Shown one piece after another: positions 50,601 through 58,363 of a DNA stretch of 64,000 nucleotides. Source of the stretch: an uncultured Collinsella sp. (GTDB lineage Bacteria > Actinomycetota > Coriobacteriia > Coriobacteriales > Coriobacteriaceae). The DNA lies in contig CABRFZ010000009.1 in NCBI GenBank assembly GCA_902470365.1, positions 4,021 through 68,020 of the forward strand. The letters run 5' to 3'. Each line of letters opens with the position of its first letter. The stretch's first letter is position 1. The translations under genes were made by a program, and so were the position numbers. Below the pieces are notes generated by a model. It worked only from the letters and a program-made list of their open reading frames with translations, searched no databases and had not been told where the DNA came from.

Positions 50601-50911
50601 CCCTCGCCGCCGGTGCGTCCCTGCGGTGCTCCCAAGCGGACCTCGGGCTGGCCCTCGATATTACATATAAAGCTGTACCAGATGAGACAGGGCTCGGTGC
50701 ACTCAAGCTCTGCGGTAAATATGCCGTCGCCTTCGTGCGTCATGGGATACCGAGACTCCCCGATCTCATCGACCCAGGTGCGCAGCGTAAGCGTTGCCTG
50801 TGCGGGATCGGCATCCTCCAGAATCACGGAGAGGGAAAGGGTAGTTCCTGTGGTCACAGCGCCAAACGGAGTGCGAAACTGCGGCAGACGGCTGTTGTGT
50901 ATCAATCTCAT
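47615..50911 (-). CDS. Fusion of GH13 alpha-amylase/neopullulanase-type domain with GH77 4-alpha-glucanotransferase
   Basis: A 1098-residue enzyme for alpha-glucan turnover. Residues ~1-125 are a CBM34-like beta domain. Residues ~128-640 are GH13 with VYQIFPDRYAR, DGVFNHTG, GWRLDVADEL (nucleophile Asp), LLGEVWED (acid/base Glu) and LLSSHDRPRI. From ~655 to the end is MalQ (GH77): CHITSVPTDDGKPGTIGAP, DRVRLDHFLGFH, FIAEDLGYLTPGV and TSTHDTSTLAGW, all catalytic carboxylates kept. No signal peptide, so it acts in the cytoplasm, probably on glycogen or imported maltodextrin. The ribosome site before ATG 50911 is weak. A LacI-type operator candidate lies at 51036-51053. Confidence 0.92.
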   Translation of the reverse strand: MRLIHNSRLPQFRTPFGAVTTGTTLSLSVILEDADPAQATLTLRTWVDEIGESRYPMTHEGDGIFTAELECTEPCLIWYSFICNIEGQPEVRLGAPQGRTGGEGVTYDYAEVPSFQVTVYKHREVRPEWYERGMVYQIFPDRYARDEHWRERTLAEVEKPRKGIQRRMVEDWNEPPVYERAEDGSIKTWDFYGGSLKGIQEDLPRIAELGFTAIYLNPIFEAASNHRYDTADYTKIDPILGTEQDFTELCEAAEKLGISIILDGVFNHTGDDSIYFNRYGNYPGVGAWQSEDSPWRDAFYFHEDGSYDCWWGVGNMPAINESSELVRERLLGKDGVIRKWLRAGAHGWRLDVADELSDDFLTEIKKAVLAEKPDALLLGEVWEDASNKISYGHLRRYLQGSELDSAMDYPFRDMVIGFLMGYKNAYQAAEDIETLRENYPREALSCALNLLSSHDRPRIISVLGGGPDESQLPESERSKWRLDENSMGLAKSRFWLATLMQMTFPGVPSIYYGDEYGLEGLTDPGNRRTMPTKESLHDFDTFAIVKNASAVRRALPFMIDGEIKAFALNDEVLAYNRTGKDGESATVIINRSLRNSHRVTIPALGECASDVISGHECEIHNGTVTLDLYPLGSSIIYHHAEQRLQEPLDHGAGVVCHITSVPTDDGKPGTIGAPTRRFIDHLAAMGMRYWQVLPVNPTDFFRSPYAGPSAFAGNIDLLPESHEELAADFETWKARGGEDADPLYTAFKHRNADWLEKYCVYMAVKKYFEGESRHDWPADVARYNEHLIDDKRFHNEAELQAYMQYRFDLAWCELMNYAHKKGIEVIGDIPMYVSDDSADAWSEPENFWLSDTGKAIEISGAPPDNFAPEGQVWGNPTFRWDHMKQNGYSWWMDRLRRAFSLYDRVRLDHFLGFHSYFSIPAGKACADGRWLAGPGKDLFQTAYDELGPLNFIAEDLGYLTPGVRAMASTCGFPGMDVLEFSDYDVRCGVHPTPGKILYTSTHDTSTLAGWCTRTFAGGDEPSGVEVAAKLMSDALASDAPLVMMPLQDILGLGDDARMNVPGVATGNWTWQADEADIAAAENKTAQLLRNTHRFWGEA

Positions 50912-51035
50912 AGTACGGTCCAGTTCAATAGAATCATGGCCTGCTGGCCATGGGCTTTACGCACAGGATGTAAGTATATCTGTTGTACACAGGCTGTATA
51001 AACAACATCCGTTTACCATCGGCGAACGGTTGTCC

Positions 51036-51053
51036 TAGAAAATCGTTTTACCA
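51036..51053. promoter_or_regulatory. Candidate LacI-family operator upstream of the GH13-GH77 gene
   Basis: The minus strand reads TGGTAAAACGATTTTCTA, an imperfect 18-bp palindrome with central CG. It closely matches TGGTAAAACGTTTTTAGC at 60889-60906 and the arms at 60832-60857. It sits between the glgA terminator and the candidate promoter of the GH13-GH77 gene (TATACT at 50978-50973). Confidence 0.55.
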
Positions 51054-51066
51054 ACTACCTACAGAG

Positions 51067-51093
51067 AAGGGGCGCCCGGTTGAAGCGCCCCTT
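51067..51093 (-). terminator. Likely terminator of glgA
   Basis: AAGGGGCGC (51067-51075) pairs with GCGCCCCTT (51085-51093). On the minus strand it is followed by TTCTCTG, a weak T-rich stretch. It lies 37 bases past the glgA stop. Confidence 0.5.
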
Positions 51094-51129
51094 ACTTAGG
51101 GTTTGATTAGGTTTTAAATCGTCTGTGGG

Positions 51130-53364
51130 CTAGCGACGCTTGCGGGTGGCCGTTGCCTTGCGGACGGACGTCTTCTTGGTCGGAGCCTTATCCTCGGCCT
51201 GAGCGGTGGGGGAGACCGGAGTCTTCTTGGCGGGCTCGGGCTTGGCCGTAGCCTTTGGAGCGGTCTTGACCTCAGCGGCCTTCGGCGCCGGCTTGGTCTT
51301 TACCTCGGCCTTGGGCTCCTCTTTGGCAGCAGCGGGCTTAGTCTCTGCCTTGGGAGTCGTGGTCTTTGCCGTGGTCTTCTTGGCCGTCGTCGTGCGCTTT
51401 CGCGTGGTGGTCTTGACGGCGGGCTTGGCCTCGACGGTTGCCTCCGCCTTGGACTCGGCAGGCGTTTCCTCGACCTTGGTGGCCGGCTTTGCGGCAGCCT
51501 TGGGGGCAGCCTTCGTTGCGGTGGTCTTGGTAGCCGTCGCCTTGGTAGCTGTAGCCTTCTTGGCGGCCACGGTCTTGGTCGTGGTCGTCTTCTTGGCAGC
51601 GGCGGTCGTGCGCTTGCGCGTGGTCGTTGCCTTGGCAGCAGTCGTCTTTGCTGCGGCGGTCTTGGTGACGGCAGCCTTTGTCGTCGTAACCTTCTTAGCG
51701 GTTGTCTTGCCGGTCGTGGTCTTCTTAGCTGCGGGCTTTGCAGCGGGCTTGACCTCGACCTCTGCCTCAGGAGCAACCTCAGCCTTCACCTCAGGCTCGG
51801 CCTTTGTGGTCTCAGCCTTAACCGGCTTCTCCTCGGCCTTGGGCTCCTCTGCGGCCACCGGCTCAGCCGCAGCCTCCACAACTGCCGCCGGCCTCTCAAT
51901 CTCCGGATGCATAAAGAAGTACAGGTCCAGATACTTATCGGCCGAGCGCGTCCAGCTAAAGTCCTGGCTCATGGCCTGCGTGACCAGCTGGTTCCAGGCG
52001 TCGCGGTTGTCCCAGAACAGGCGTGCCGCGCGGAACACCGCGTCGCCCATCTCGTCGCCGTTAAAGTTGCTAAACGAAAAGCCCGTGCCCTCGCCGGTAA
52101 ACTCGTTATACGGAATCACCGTGTCCTTCAGGCCACCGGTCTCGCGCACGATGGGCAGGGTGCCGTAGCGCATGGCGATGATCTGCGACAGGCCGCAGGG
52201 CTCAAACTTCGAAGGCATCAGGAACATATCGGCAGCGGCATACATACGCTGCGACAGCGCAGGATCGAACTCGATGCGCGCGGCCATGGTGCCGGGGTAC
52301 TTGTCCTGGAAGTAGCGCAGACCGTCCTCGTAGTCGCGGTCGCCGGTGCCCAGCACCGCCACCTGCACGCCGCCGGACAAAATGCGGTCGAGCGCGTACA
52401 TGACCAGGTCCATTCCCTTCTGGCGCGTCAGGCGCGTGACCATCACCATGAGCGGACGGTCGTCGCGAACCTCGAGCCCCAGCTCTTCCTGCAGCTTGGC
52501 CTTGCACACGGCCTTGCCGGAACGGTCATCAACTGTGTAGTTTGCGGCAATGCGCTTGTCGGTCGCCGGGTCAAAGCCCGCCACGTCGATGCCGTTCAAA
52601 ATGCCCTGCAGCGCATAGGAGCGCTCGCGCAGCACGCCGTCCAGGCCCTCGCCAAACTCCGGCGTCTGGATCTCGTTGGCATAGGTGGGGCTCACCGTGG
52701 TGATGGCATCGGCATAGCGCAGCGCGCCCAGCATGTAGTTGATGCTGCAGGCGTCGCAACGCAGCTGCGAGGCGGCCGCCGGAATATGCGCCACACCCAG
52801 GATGTCCTCCATCACGGTGTCGCTAAACTGGCCCTGGAACGCCACGTTGTGGATCGAGAACACGGTCTTGACGCGGTCGTACAGCGGCAGGCCCTGGTAG
52901 AACTCGCGCAAGAACACGGGCGCCAGTGCCGTCTGCCAGTCGTTGCAGTGCAGGATGTCGCACTCAAAGCCGGCCGGCAGGTGCTGCAGGCTCTCGGTGA
53001 TGGCCTTGGAGAAGAACGCAAAGCGCTCGCCGTCGTCAAAGAAGCCGTACGGATAGTCGCGCGCAAAGTAGCGCTCGTTGTCAATAAACATATACGTGAC
53101 GCCGTCGTGCTCGAGCTTCTCGAGCCCGCAGTACTCGTTGCGCCAGCCCAGGCTCACGTAAAAGTCGGAGAAGTGCTCCATCTGCGCCTTGTACTCGTCC
53201 TTGATGGTGGCGTACTTGGGCACCATCACGATGACCTCGGCGCCGGCGCGCACAAGCGCCGCAGGCAGTGAGCCCGCCACGTCGCCCAGGCCACCGGTCT
53301 TTACAAACGGTGCGCACTCGGCCGACGCAAACACGATCTGCATCTTTTTGCTGGAATCTGCCAT
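51130..53364 (-). CDS. glgA: Glycogen synthase with long Lys/Ala/Thr-rich C-terminal tail
   Basis: A 744-residue GT5 ADP-glucose:glycogen glucosyltransferase. Residues 1-~483 are a normal GlgA: KTGGLGDVAGSLPAALV at the N-terminus (ADP-glucose lysine), HNVAFQG, and PCGLSQIIAMRYGTLPIVRE near the C-terminus. From ~488 a further ~255 residues are low complexity: first Glu/Ala/Lys, then runs of KTTAAK, TTTRKR and AAAKKTTTT units, finally a basic end TSVRKATATRKRR. This resembles bacterial histone-H1-like tails. A shorter basic tail occurs on glgB. ATG 53364 follows AGGGAGA. Order on the strand is glgB, glgP, glgC, glgD, glgA. Confidence 0.95.
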   Translation of the reverse strand: MADSSKKMQIVFASAECAPFVKTGGLGDVAGSLPAALVRAGAEVIVMVPKYATIKDEYKAQMEHFSDFYVSLGWRNEYCGLEKLEHDGVTYMFIDNERYFARDYPYGFFDDGERFAFFSKAITESLQHLPAGFECDILHCNDWQTALAPVFLREFYQGLPLYDRVKTVFSIHNVAFQGQFSDTVMEDILGVAHIPAAASQLRCDACSINYMLGALRYADAITTVSPTYANEIQTPEFGEGLDGVLRERSYALQGILNGIDVAGFDPATDKRIAANYTVDDRSGKAVCKAKLQEELGLEVRDDRPLMVMVTRLTRQKGMDLVMYALDRILSGGVQVAVLGTGDRDYEDGLRYFQDKYPGTMAARIEFDPALSQRMYAAADMFLMPSKFEPCGLSQIIAMRYGTLPIVRETGGLKDTVIPYNEFTGEGTGFSFSNFNGDEMGDAVFRAARLFWDNRDAWNQLVTQAMSQDFSWTRSADKYLDLYFFMHPEIERPAAVVEAAAEPVAAEEPKAEEKPVKAETTKAEPEVKAEVAPEAEVEVKPAAKPAAKKTTTGKTTAKKVTTTKAAVTKTAAAKTTAAKATTTRKRTTAAAKKTTTTKTVAAKKATATKATATKTTATKAAPKAAAKPATKVEETPAESKAEATVEAKPAVKTTTRKRTTTAKKTTAKTTTPKAETKPAAAKEEPKAEVKTKPAPKAAEVKTAPKATAKPEPAKKTPVSPTAQAEDKAPTKKTSVRKATATRKRR

Positions 53365-53387
53365 ATTGTCTCCCTGTTGCAATTCGA

Positions 53388-53421
53388 GAATAGCCGCCTG
53401 GCGCAAACCGGGCGGCTATTC
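53388..53421 (-). other. Intercistronic hairpin between glgD and glgA
   Basis: GAATAGCCGCC (53388-53398) pairs perfectly with GGCGGCTATTC (53411-53421) around a 12-base loop. No T-run follows. It begins 24 bases before the glgA start and may process or attenuate the glg transcript. Confidence 0.5.
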
Positions 53422-53453
53422 TACATGTTACGAGCGATGTTGCGGTGCCTACG

Positions 53454-54581
53454 TTAATGCACGATGGTGGTATCGGGAGTTAACGGGGCCTTGCCCAGCA
53501 CCAGGATGTTCTCGGGTGTGCCGCGAAGCTCGGTGTTGGTGGGAACCACGTTGTTCTTGTCCAGGATGGCGTTCTCAACGCGTGCGCCGCTCTTGATGAT
53601 GCAGCTCTGGTTGATGATCGAGTTGGTCACCGAAGCGCCTTCCTCAACCACAACGCCGCGCGACAGGATCGAGTTGCGCACGGTGCCCTTGATGATGCAG
53701 CCAGCCGAGATGATCGAGTTGCACGCGTGGCTGCCGGTCGCATAGCGCGAAGGCGGCACGTCGTGGGCCTTGGTCAGGATCGGGCGCTCGGGATCGAAGA
53801 GCTGGTCTGCCACGGTCTGGTCGAGCAGGTCCATGCTGCGGCGATAGAGCGACTTCTCGCTAAACACGCCCACGACCTCGCCCTTGTACTCGTAGCTGCA
53901 CACGTCTATGTTGCCAAAGTCGCCCTGGAGCGCCTCGAGCAGGTCCAGATAGTCGGCGGCCTGGTAGTGGTCGATAATCTCGAGCAGCGTCTCGCGGTTG
54001 ACGATGCAGCAGTCCATAGAGGCGTTGTCGCCGTACACGACGCCGGCGCTCACGCCCGTCAGGCGGCCGTTCTCGTTAATCTCGAGCTTGGTCTCGTCAT
54101 CGACGTTGCGCGTGGCCTTGCAGTACACCACGGTCATCTGGGCGCCGGAGTTCTCGTGCGCGTCGATGATGGTGTTGAGGTCCATGTTAAAGATAATGTT
54201 GGTGCCCATCATCACGACATAGGGTTTGTCCGAGCGTTGGAACAGCGTCTTGTTGGAGATGATGTCGCGTAGTAGGAAGCGCATGCCGCCCTTGGTGGTG
54301 CCATACGCGTTGCCGGGCACCATGAACAGGCCGCCCTTCTTGCGGTCCAGGCCCCAGTCCTTGCCCGAGCCCACGTGGTCGATCAGCGAGCGGTAGTTGC
54401 CCGGCATGACGACGCCGACGGTCTTAATGCCGGCATTCATCATGTTGGACAGCGGGAAGTCGATCAGGCGGTAGCGGCCCAAAAACGGAACGGACGCGAT
54501 GGGGCGGTCCTTGAGCAGCACGCTGCCGTAGGTCGAAGAGTAGTTAGCGGTGATATAACCGATGGCCTTGCGATTGATCAT
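53454..54581 (-). CDS. glgD: Glucose-1-phosphate adenylyltransferase, GlgD-type subunit
   Basis: A 375-residue paralogue of GlgC found with it in many Gram-positive bacteria as a regulatory or non-catalytic partner. The N-terminal nucleotidyltransferase domain lacks the strict LAGGxGxRL pyrophosphorylase motif (it reads ITANYSSTYGSVLLKDRPIA) but keeps FPLSNMMNAGI. The C-terminal left-handed beta-helix runs from ~290. ATG 54581 lies 4 bases after the glgC stop with AGGGGG upstream; an earlier in-frame start would overlap glgC. It probably forms mixed tetramers with GlgC. Confidence 0.9.
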   Translation of the reverse strand: MINRKAIGYITANYSSTYGSVLLKDRPIASVPFLGRYRLIDFPLSNMMNAGIKTVGVVMPGNYRSLIDHVGSGKDWGLDRKKGGLFMVPGNAYGTTKGGMRFLLRDIISNKTLFQRSDKPYVVMMGTNIIFNMDLNTIIDAHENSGAQMTVVYCKATRNVDDETKLEINENGRLTGVSAGVVYGDNASMDCCIVNRETLLEIIDHYQAADYLDLLEALQGDFGNIDVCSYEYKGEVVGVFSEKSLYRRSMDLLDQTVADQLFDPERPILTKAHDVPPSRYATGSHACNSIISAGCIIKGTVRNSILSRGVVVEEGASVTNSIINQSCIIKSGARVENAILDKNNVVPTNTELRGTPENILVLGKAPLTPDTTIVH

Positions 54582-54585
54582 CGGA

Positions 54586-55734
54586 TCATTCCCCCTTCCC
54601 GATAACGACGTCATTTCCAACGACGGCCGTATCCTTGGTGGTATCGACAGAGCCGAGCTTCACGCCCTCTTCGACCGTGGAGTTCTCGCCCAAAATAGCG
54701 CGGCAGATGTGCGCGCCGCTCTTAACGTGCGCACCCGGCAGCAGCACGGAGTCCTCGACCACGGCGCGCTCCTCGATGATGACATCGGTCGAAAGGATCG
54801 AGTGGCGAGCGGTGCCGTAGATCTTGCAGCCGTTGGAGACCAGGCAGTCGTCTAGGCGGCCGTCCGGGCCAATGTAGTGCGGCGGACGCGTGGTGATGTT
54901 GGACATGATGGGGAAGTTCTTGTCAAACAGATCGAACTCGGGGTTGTTGCCCAGCAGATCCATCGAGGTCTCGTGGAAGCTGGCGATGGTGCCGACATCC
55001 TTCCAAAAGCCGTGGAACTCGTAGCTGTACAAGCGCTTGTTCTCGCCGAGCAGCTTGGGGATGATGTCCTTGCCAAAGTCGTGGCTCGAGCGCTGGTCCA
55101 GAGCGTCCTGCTCGAGCGCCTCGATCAGCACGTCGGCCGAGAAGATGTAGATGCCCATGGACGCGAGGTTCGAATCGGGCTTCTCGGGCTTCTCGGTAAA
55201 CTTGGTGATGCGGCCGTCCTCGGGGTCGGTGGTCAGGATGCCAAAGCGGCTGGCCTCCTCCCACGGCACGGGCATAACGCTCACGGTGAGGTCGGCGTTA
55301 TTCTCAATGTGCGTCTTGAGCATCTTGCGGTAGTCCATGCGATACAGGTGATCGCCCGAAAGAATCAGGACGTACTTGGGGTCGTTGGCCTTGATGTAGT
55401 CGAGGTTCTGCGTAATGGCGTCGGCCGTGCCCGCATACCAGGCGCCACCGGTCTGCGTCTCGTACGGCGGCAGGATCGAAACGCCGCCGTCGCGGCTGTC
55501 CAGATCCCAAGCCTCGCCGGAGCCCACGTAGGCATGCAGCAGATAGGGGCGATACTGCGTCAGAACGCCCACCGTGTCGATGCCCGAGTTGGAGCAGTTG
55601 GACAGCGAAAAGTCGATAATGCGGAACTTGCCACCAAAGCTAACCGCCGGCTTAGCGATCTTTTGGGTGAGTGCCCCCAATCGGCTGCCCTGTCCTCCTG
55701 CGAGGAGCATTGCGATGCATTCTTTCTTACTCAT
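54586..55734 (-). CDS. glgC: Glucose-1-phosphate adenylyltransferase
   Basis: A 382-residue ADP-glucose pyrophosphorylase, the committed step of glycogen synthesis. It has [20 protein letters not shown] (the nucleotide-binding motif), [25 protein letters not shown] and [10 protein letters not shown] (metal-site Asp), then a beta-helix domain with hexapeptide-like repeats. ATG 55734 has AAGGAG 7 bases upstream. It is translationally close to glgD (4-base gap). Confidence 0.95.
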   Translation of the reverse strand: MSKKECIAMLLAGGQGSRLGALTQKIAKPAVSFGGKFRIIDFSLSNCSNSGIDTVGVLTQYRPYLLHAYVGSGEAWDLDSRDGGVSILPPYETQTGGAWYAGTADAITQNLDYIKANDPKYVLILSGDHLYRMDYRKMLKTHIENNADLTVSVMPVPWEEASRFGILTTDPEDGRITKFTEKPEKPDSNLASMGIYIFSADVLIEALEQDALDQRSSHDFGKDIIPKLLGENKRLYSYEFHGFWKDVGTIASFHETSMDLLGNNPEFDLFDKNFPIMSNITTRPPHYIGPDGRLDDCLVSNGCKIYGTARHSILSTDVIIEERAVVEDSVLLPGAHVKSGAHICRAILGENSTVEEGVKLGSVDTTKDTAVVGNDVVIGKGE

Positions 55735-55842
55735 CGATTTCTCCTTCTGTCATCGATGTTCTTAAACCCATTAGCGACGGGCGCAGCGCTCGGTCGCGCC
55801 CGTCGAGTAATGCCGTGCTGGCATAAGGGAGCTCGCGCGCCT

Positions 55843-58269
55843 CTACGCGTGCCAGATCTCGTCGCGGTACTCGCGAATGGTGCGGTCGCTCGAGAACCAG
55901 CCGGAGGAGGCGGTGTTGAGCAGCGCCTTGCGGTTCCAGGTCTCCTGGTCGCCATAGCTGCCGGTGAGCTTCTCCCACGCATCCACGTAGCTGCGGAAAT
56001 CGGCCATGACAAGGTCGGGGTCGTTGTTGTTCATGAGCTCGTTGTAGATGCTCTCGAAGTTGCCCGAAAGACCCGCAAAGGTGTTGTCCTTGAGCTCGTC
56101 CATCACGCGGCCCAGACGCTCGCGGTCGCCGTTGAGGGTATCCCACGCAAAGTAGCTGTTGGATGCCCAGAGCTGCTCGACCTCGGGAGCGGTCAGGCCA
56201 AAGATGGCCTCGTTCTCGCGGCCGGCCAGGTCGGCGATCTCGATGTTGGCGCCGTCGAGGGTGCCCAGCGTAATGGCGCCGTTCATCATGAGCTTCATGT
56301 TGGACGTGCCCGAGGCCTCCTTGCCGGCCGTGGAGATCTGCTCAGAGATCTCGGCGGCGGGGTAGATGAGCTGGGCGTTGCTCACGCGGAAGTTGGGGAT
56401 AAAGCAGACCTTCATGACCTCGTTGACGCGGGCATCGTTGTTGATGACGTCGGCCACGGAGTTAATGAGGCGGATGGTCTCCTTGGCGAAGGTGTAGCTC
56501 GAGGCAGCCTTGCCGCTAAAGATGAAGGTCGTCGGCGTCACGTGGAAGTTGGGATCGGCGATGCGACGGTTGTAGATGTCCATCACCTTCATGATGTTCA
56601 TGAGCTGGCGCTTGTAGGCATGGAAACGCTTGACCTGAACATCGAAGACGGTGTTGGGGTCAATGACCAGACCGGTCTCGGCCTTAACGTAAGCGGCCAG
56701 GCGCTCCTTGTTGGCGCGCTTGGAGGCACCCACGGCCTTCAGGAACTCGGTGTCGTCCTTAAACTCCTTGAGCTTTTCCAGCTCAAAGGCGTCCTTGAGC
56801 CAGCCATCGCCAATAGCATCGGTGACGAGCTTGGCGTAGGTGGGGTTGGCCTCGGCAAAGAAGCGACGGTGCGAGATGCCGTTGGTCTTGTTATTGAACT
56901 TCTCGGGCGTCAGGGCATAGAAGTCCTTGAGCACGATGTTCTTGATGATGTCGGAGTGAATCTTTGCCACGCCGTTGACGCTGTGACTGCAGATTACGGA
57001 CAGGTTGGCCATGCGAATCTCGCCGTCCCACAGAATGGCGGTCTGGCGCAGACGCTCCTGCCAGCCCTCCTGCGTGGTGTCGAACGACTCGTGCCAACGA
57101 CGGCTGATCTCGTCGATGATCTGGTACACGCGGGGGAGGAGCTTGGAGAACGTGCCGATGGGCCATTTCTCCAGAGCCTCGGGCAGGATGGTGTGGTTGG
57201 TGTAGCTCACGACCTGCGTCACGATGTTCCAGGCGTCGTCCCACTCGAGCTTCTTCTCGTCGATCAGGATACGCATGAGCTCGGGGCCGCACATGGCGGG
57301 GTGCGTGTCGTTGGTGTGGATGGCCACAAACTGCGGCAGCAGCTCCCAGTTCTCGCCGTGCTCCTTCTCAAAGGTGTCGAGCAGGCTGTAGATGCCGGCC
57401 GAGACAAACAGGTACTCCTGCTTTAGGCGCAGCAGACGGCCGTGCTCGCCGGCGTCGTTGGGGTAGAGGATGGCGCTGATGGCCTCGGCCTCGGCGCGCT
57501 CGGCATCGGCCAGGGCATAGTCGCCGCGGTTGAAGGCCTCCAGGTCAAAGTGCTCCTCGACCGGCTCGGCGGCCCAGACGCGCAGCTTGTTGACGGTCTC
57601 GCCGGCATAGCCCACGACGGGGATGTCATAAGGGACGGCCAGGATGTCCTGCGTGTCCACCGTGCGGTAGAACGTGCGGCCGTTCTCCTCAAAGCCCTCA
57701 ACATGGCCACCAAACTTGATGGTCACGGCCTTATCCTGACGGCGGACCTCCCAGGGATAGCCGTGGGTGAGCCACTCGTCGGTGGCCTCGACCTGGCTAC
57801 CGTTAACGATCTCCTGCTTAAACAGGCCGTAGCGGTAACGCATGCCGTTGCCGTAGCCGGCAATGCCTTCGGCTGCCATGGAATCCAGGAAGCATGCGGC
57901 CAGACGGCCCAGGCCACCGTTGCCCAGAGCCGGATCGGGCTCCTGGTTCTCGATGACGGACAGGTCGAAGCCCATGTCATCGAGCGCCTCGGCGACCATG
58001 TCGCGCACGCCAAAGTTGAGCAGGTAGTTGTCGAGCAGGCGGCCGATTAAAAACTCGATCGAGAAGTAGTACACGCGCTTTTTGCCCTCGGCGGTGGCGC
58101 GAGCGTCGCTCTTGGTGGCAACGGTGCGGGCCTTCTCGGCCACGAGCTTGGCCAGGGCGTTAAAGCGATCGAGGTCGCTGGCGGCTTCGACGCTCTTGCC
58201 ACTGATGCTCATGACGGCATCGCGATAGAGCTCGGTAAACTCCTGCTTGTTGTCGAAGATCTTATTCAT
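55843..58269 (-). CDS. glgP: Glycogen phosphorylase
   Basis: An 808-residue GT35 phosphorylase releasing glucose-1-phosphate. It shows EPDPALGNGGLGRLAACFLDS, THGYPWE, HTNDTHPAM, VQVKRFHAYKRQLMN and the PLP-lysine region EASGTSNMKLMMNGAI. Length matches bacterial enzymes. The ribosome site AAAGGA lies in a stem (58271-58305), so translation may be structure-controlled. It lies in the middle of the glg block, between glgB and glgC. Confidence 0.95.
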   Translation of the reverse strand: MNKIFDNKQEFTELYRDAVMSISGKSVEAASDLDRFNALAKLVAEKARTVATKSDARATAEGKKRVYYFSIEFLIGRLLDNYLLNFGVRDMVAEALDDMGFDLSVIENQEPDPALGNGGLGRLAACFLDSMAAEGIAGYGNGMRYRYGLFKQEIVNGSQVEATDEWLTHGYPWEVRRQDKAVTIKFGGHVEGFEENGRTFYRTVDTQDILAVPYDIPVVGYAGETVNKLRVWAAEPVEEHFDLEAFNRGDYALADAERAEAEAISAILYPNDAGEHGRLLRLKQEYLFVSAGIYSLLDTFEKEHGENWELLPQFVAIHTNDTHPAMCGPELMRILIDEKKLEWDDAWNIVTQVVSYTNHTILPEALEKWPIGTFSKLLPRVYQIIDEISRRWHESFDTTQEGWQERLRQTAILWDGEIRMANLSVICSHSVNGVAKIHSDIIKNIVLKDFYALTPEKFNNKTNGISHRRFFAEANPTYAKLVTDAIGDGWLKDAFELEKLKEFKDDTEFLKAVGASKRANKERLAAYVKAETGLVIDPNTVFDVQVKRFHAYKRQLMNIMKVMDIYNRRIADPNFHVTPTTFIFSGKAASSYTFAKETIRLINSVADVINNDARVNEVMKVCFIPNFRVSNAQLIYPAAEISEQISTAGKEASGTSNMKLMMNGAITLGTLDGANIEIADLAGRENEAIFGLTAPEVEQLWASNSYFAWDTLNGDRERLGRVMDELKDNTFAGLSGNFESIYNELMNNNDPDLVMADFRSYVDAWEKLTGSYGDQETWNRKALLNTASSGWFSSDRTIREYRDEIWHA

Positions 58270-58270
58270 A

Positions 58271-58305
58271 CGTTCCTTTCCCCCGGGGATGTTTCTCCCG
58301 GAACG
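58271..58305 (-). promoter_or_regulatory. Hairpin that pairs with the glgP ribosome binding site
   Basis: On the minus strand CGTTCC (58305-58300) pairs with GGAACG (58276-58271), the latter including part of the AAAGGA ribosome site; an inner CGGGA/TCCCG pairing adds to it. The fold would partly hide the glgP ribosome site. Confidence 0.45.
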
Positions 58306-58363
58306 GTTATGACTTGTATCCTACGCCCCCACGGGGCGGGTAATTACAGGTGTAACGGCTTTG

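Noticed and set aside
54877..57426. 849-codon open frame on the plus strand antisense to glgC and glgP
   Set aside because: It mirrors the codon structure of real minus-strand genes, has no family motifs, and would overlap two certain genes.
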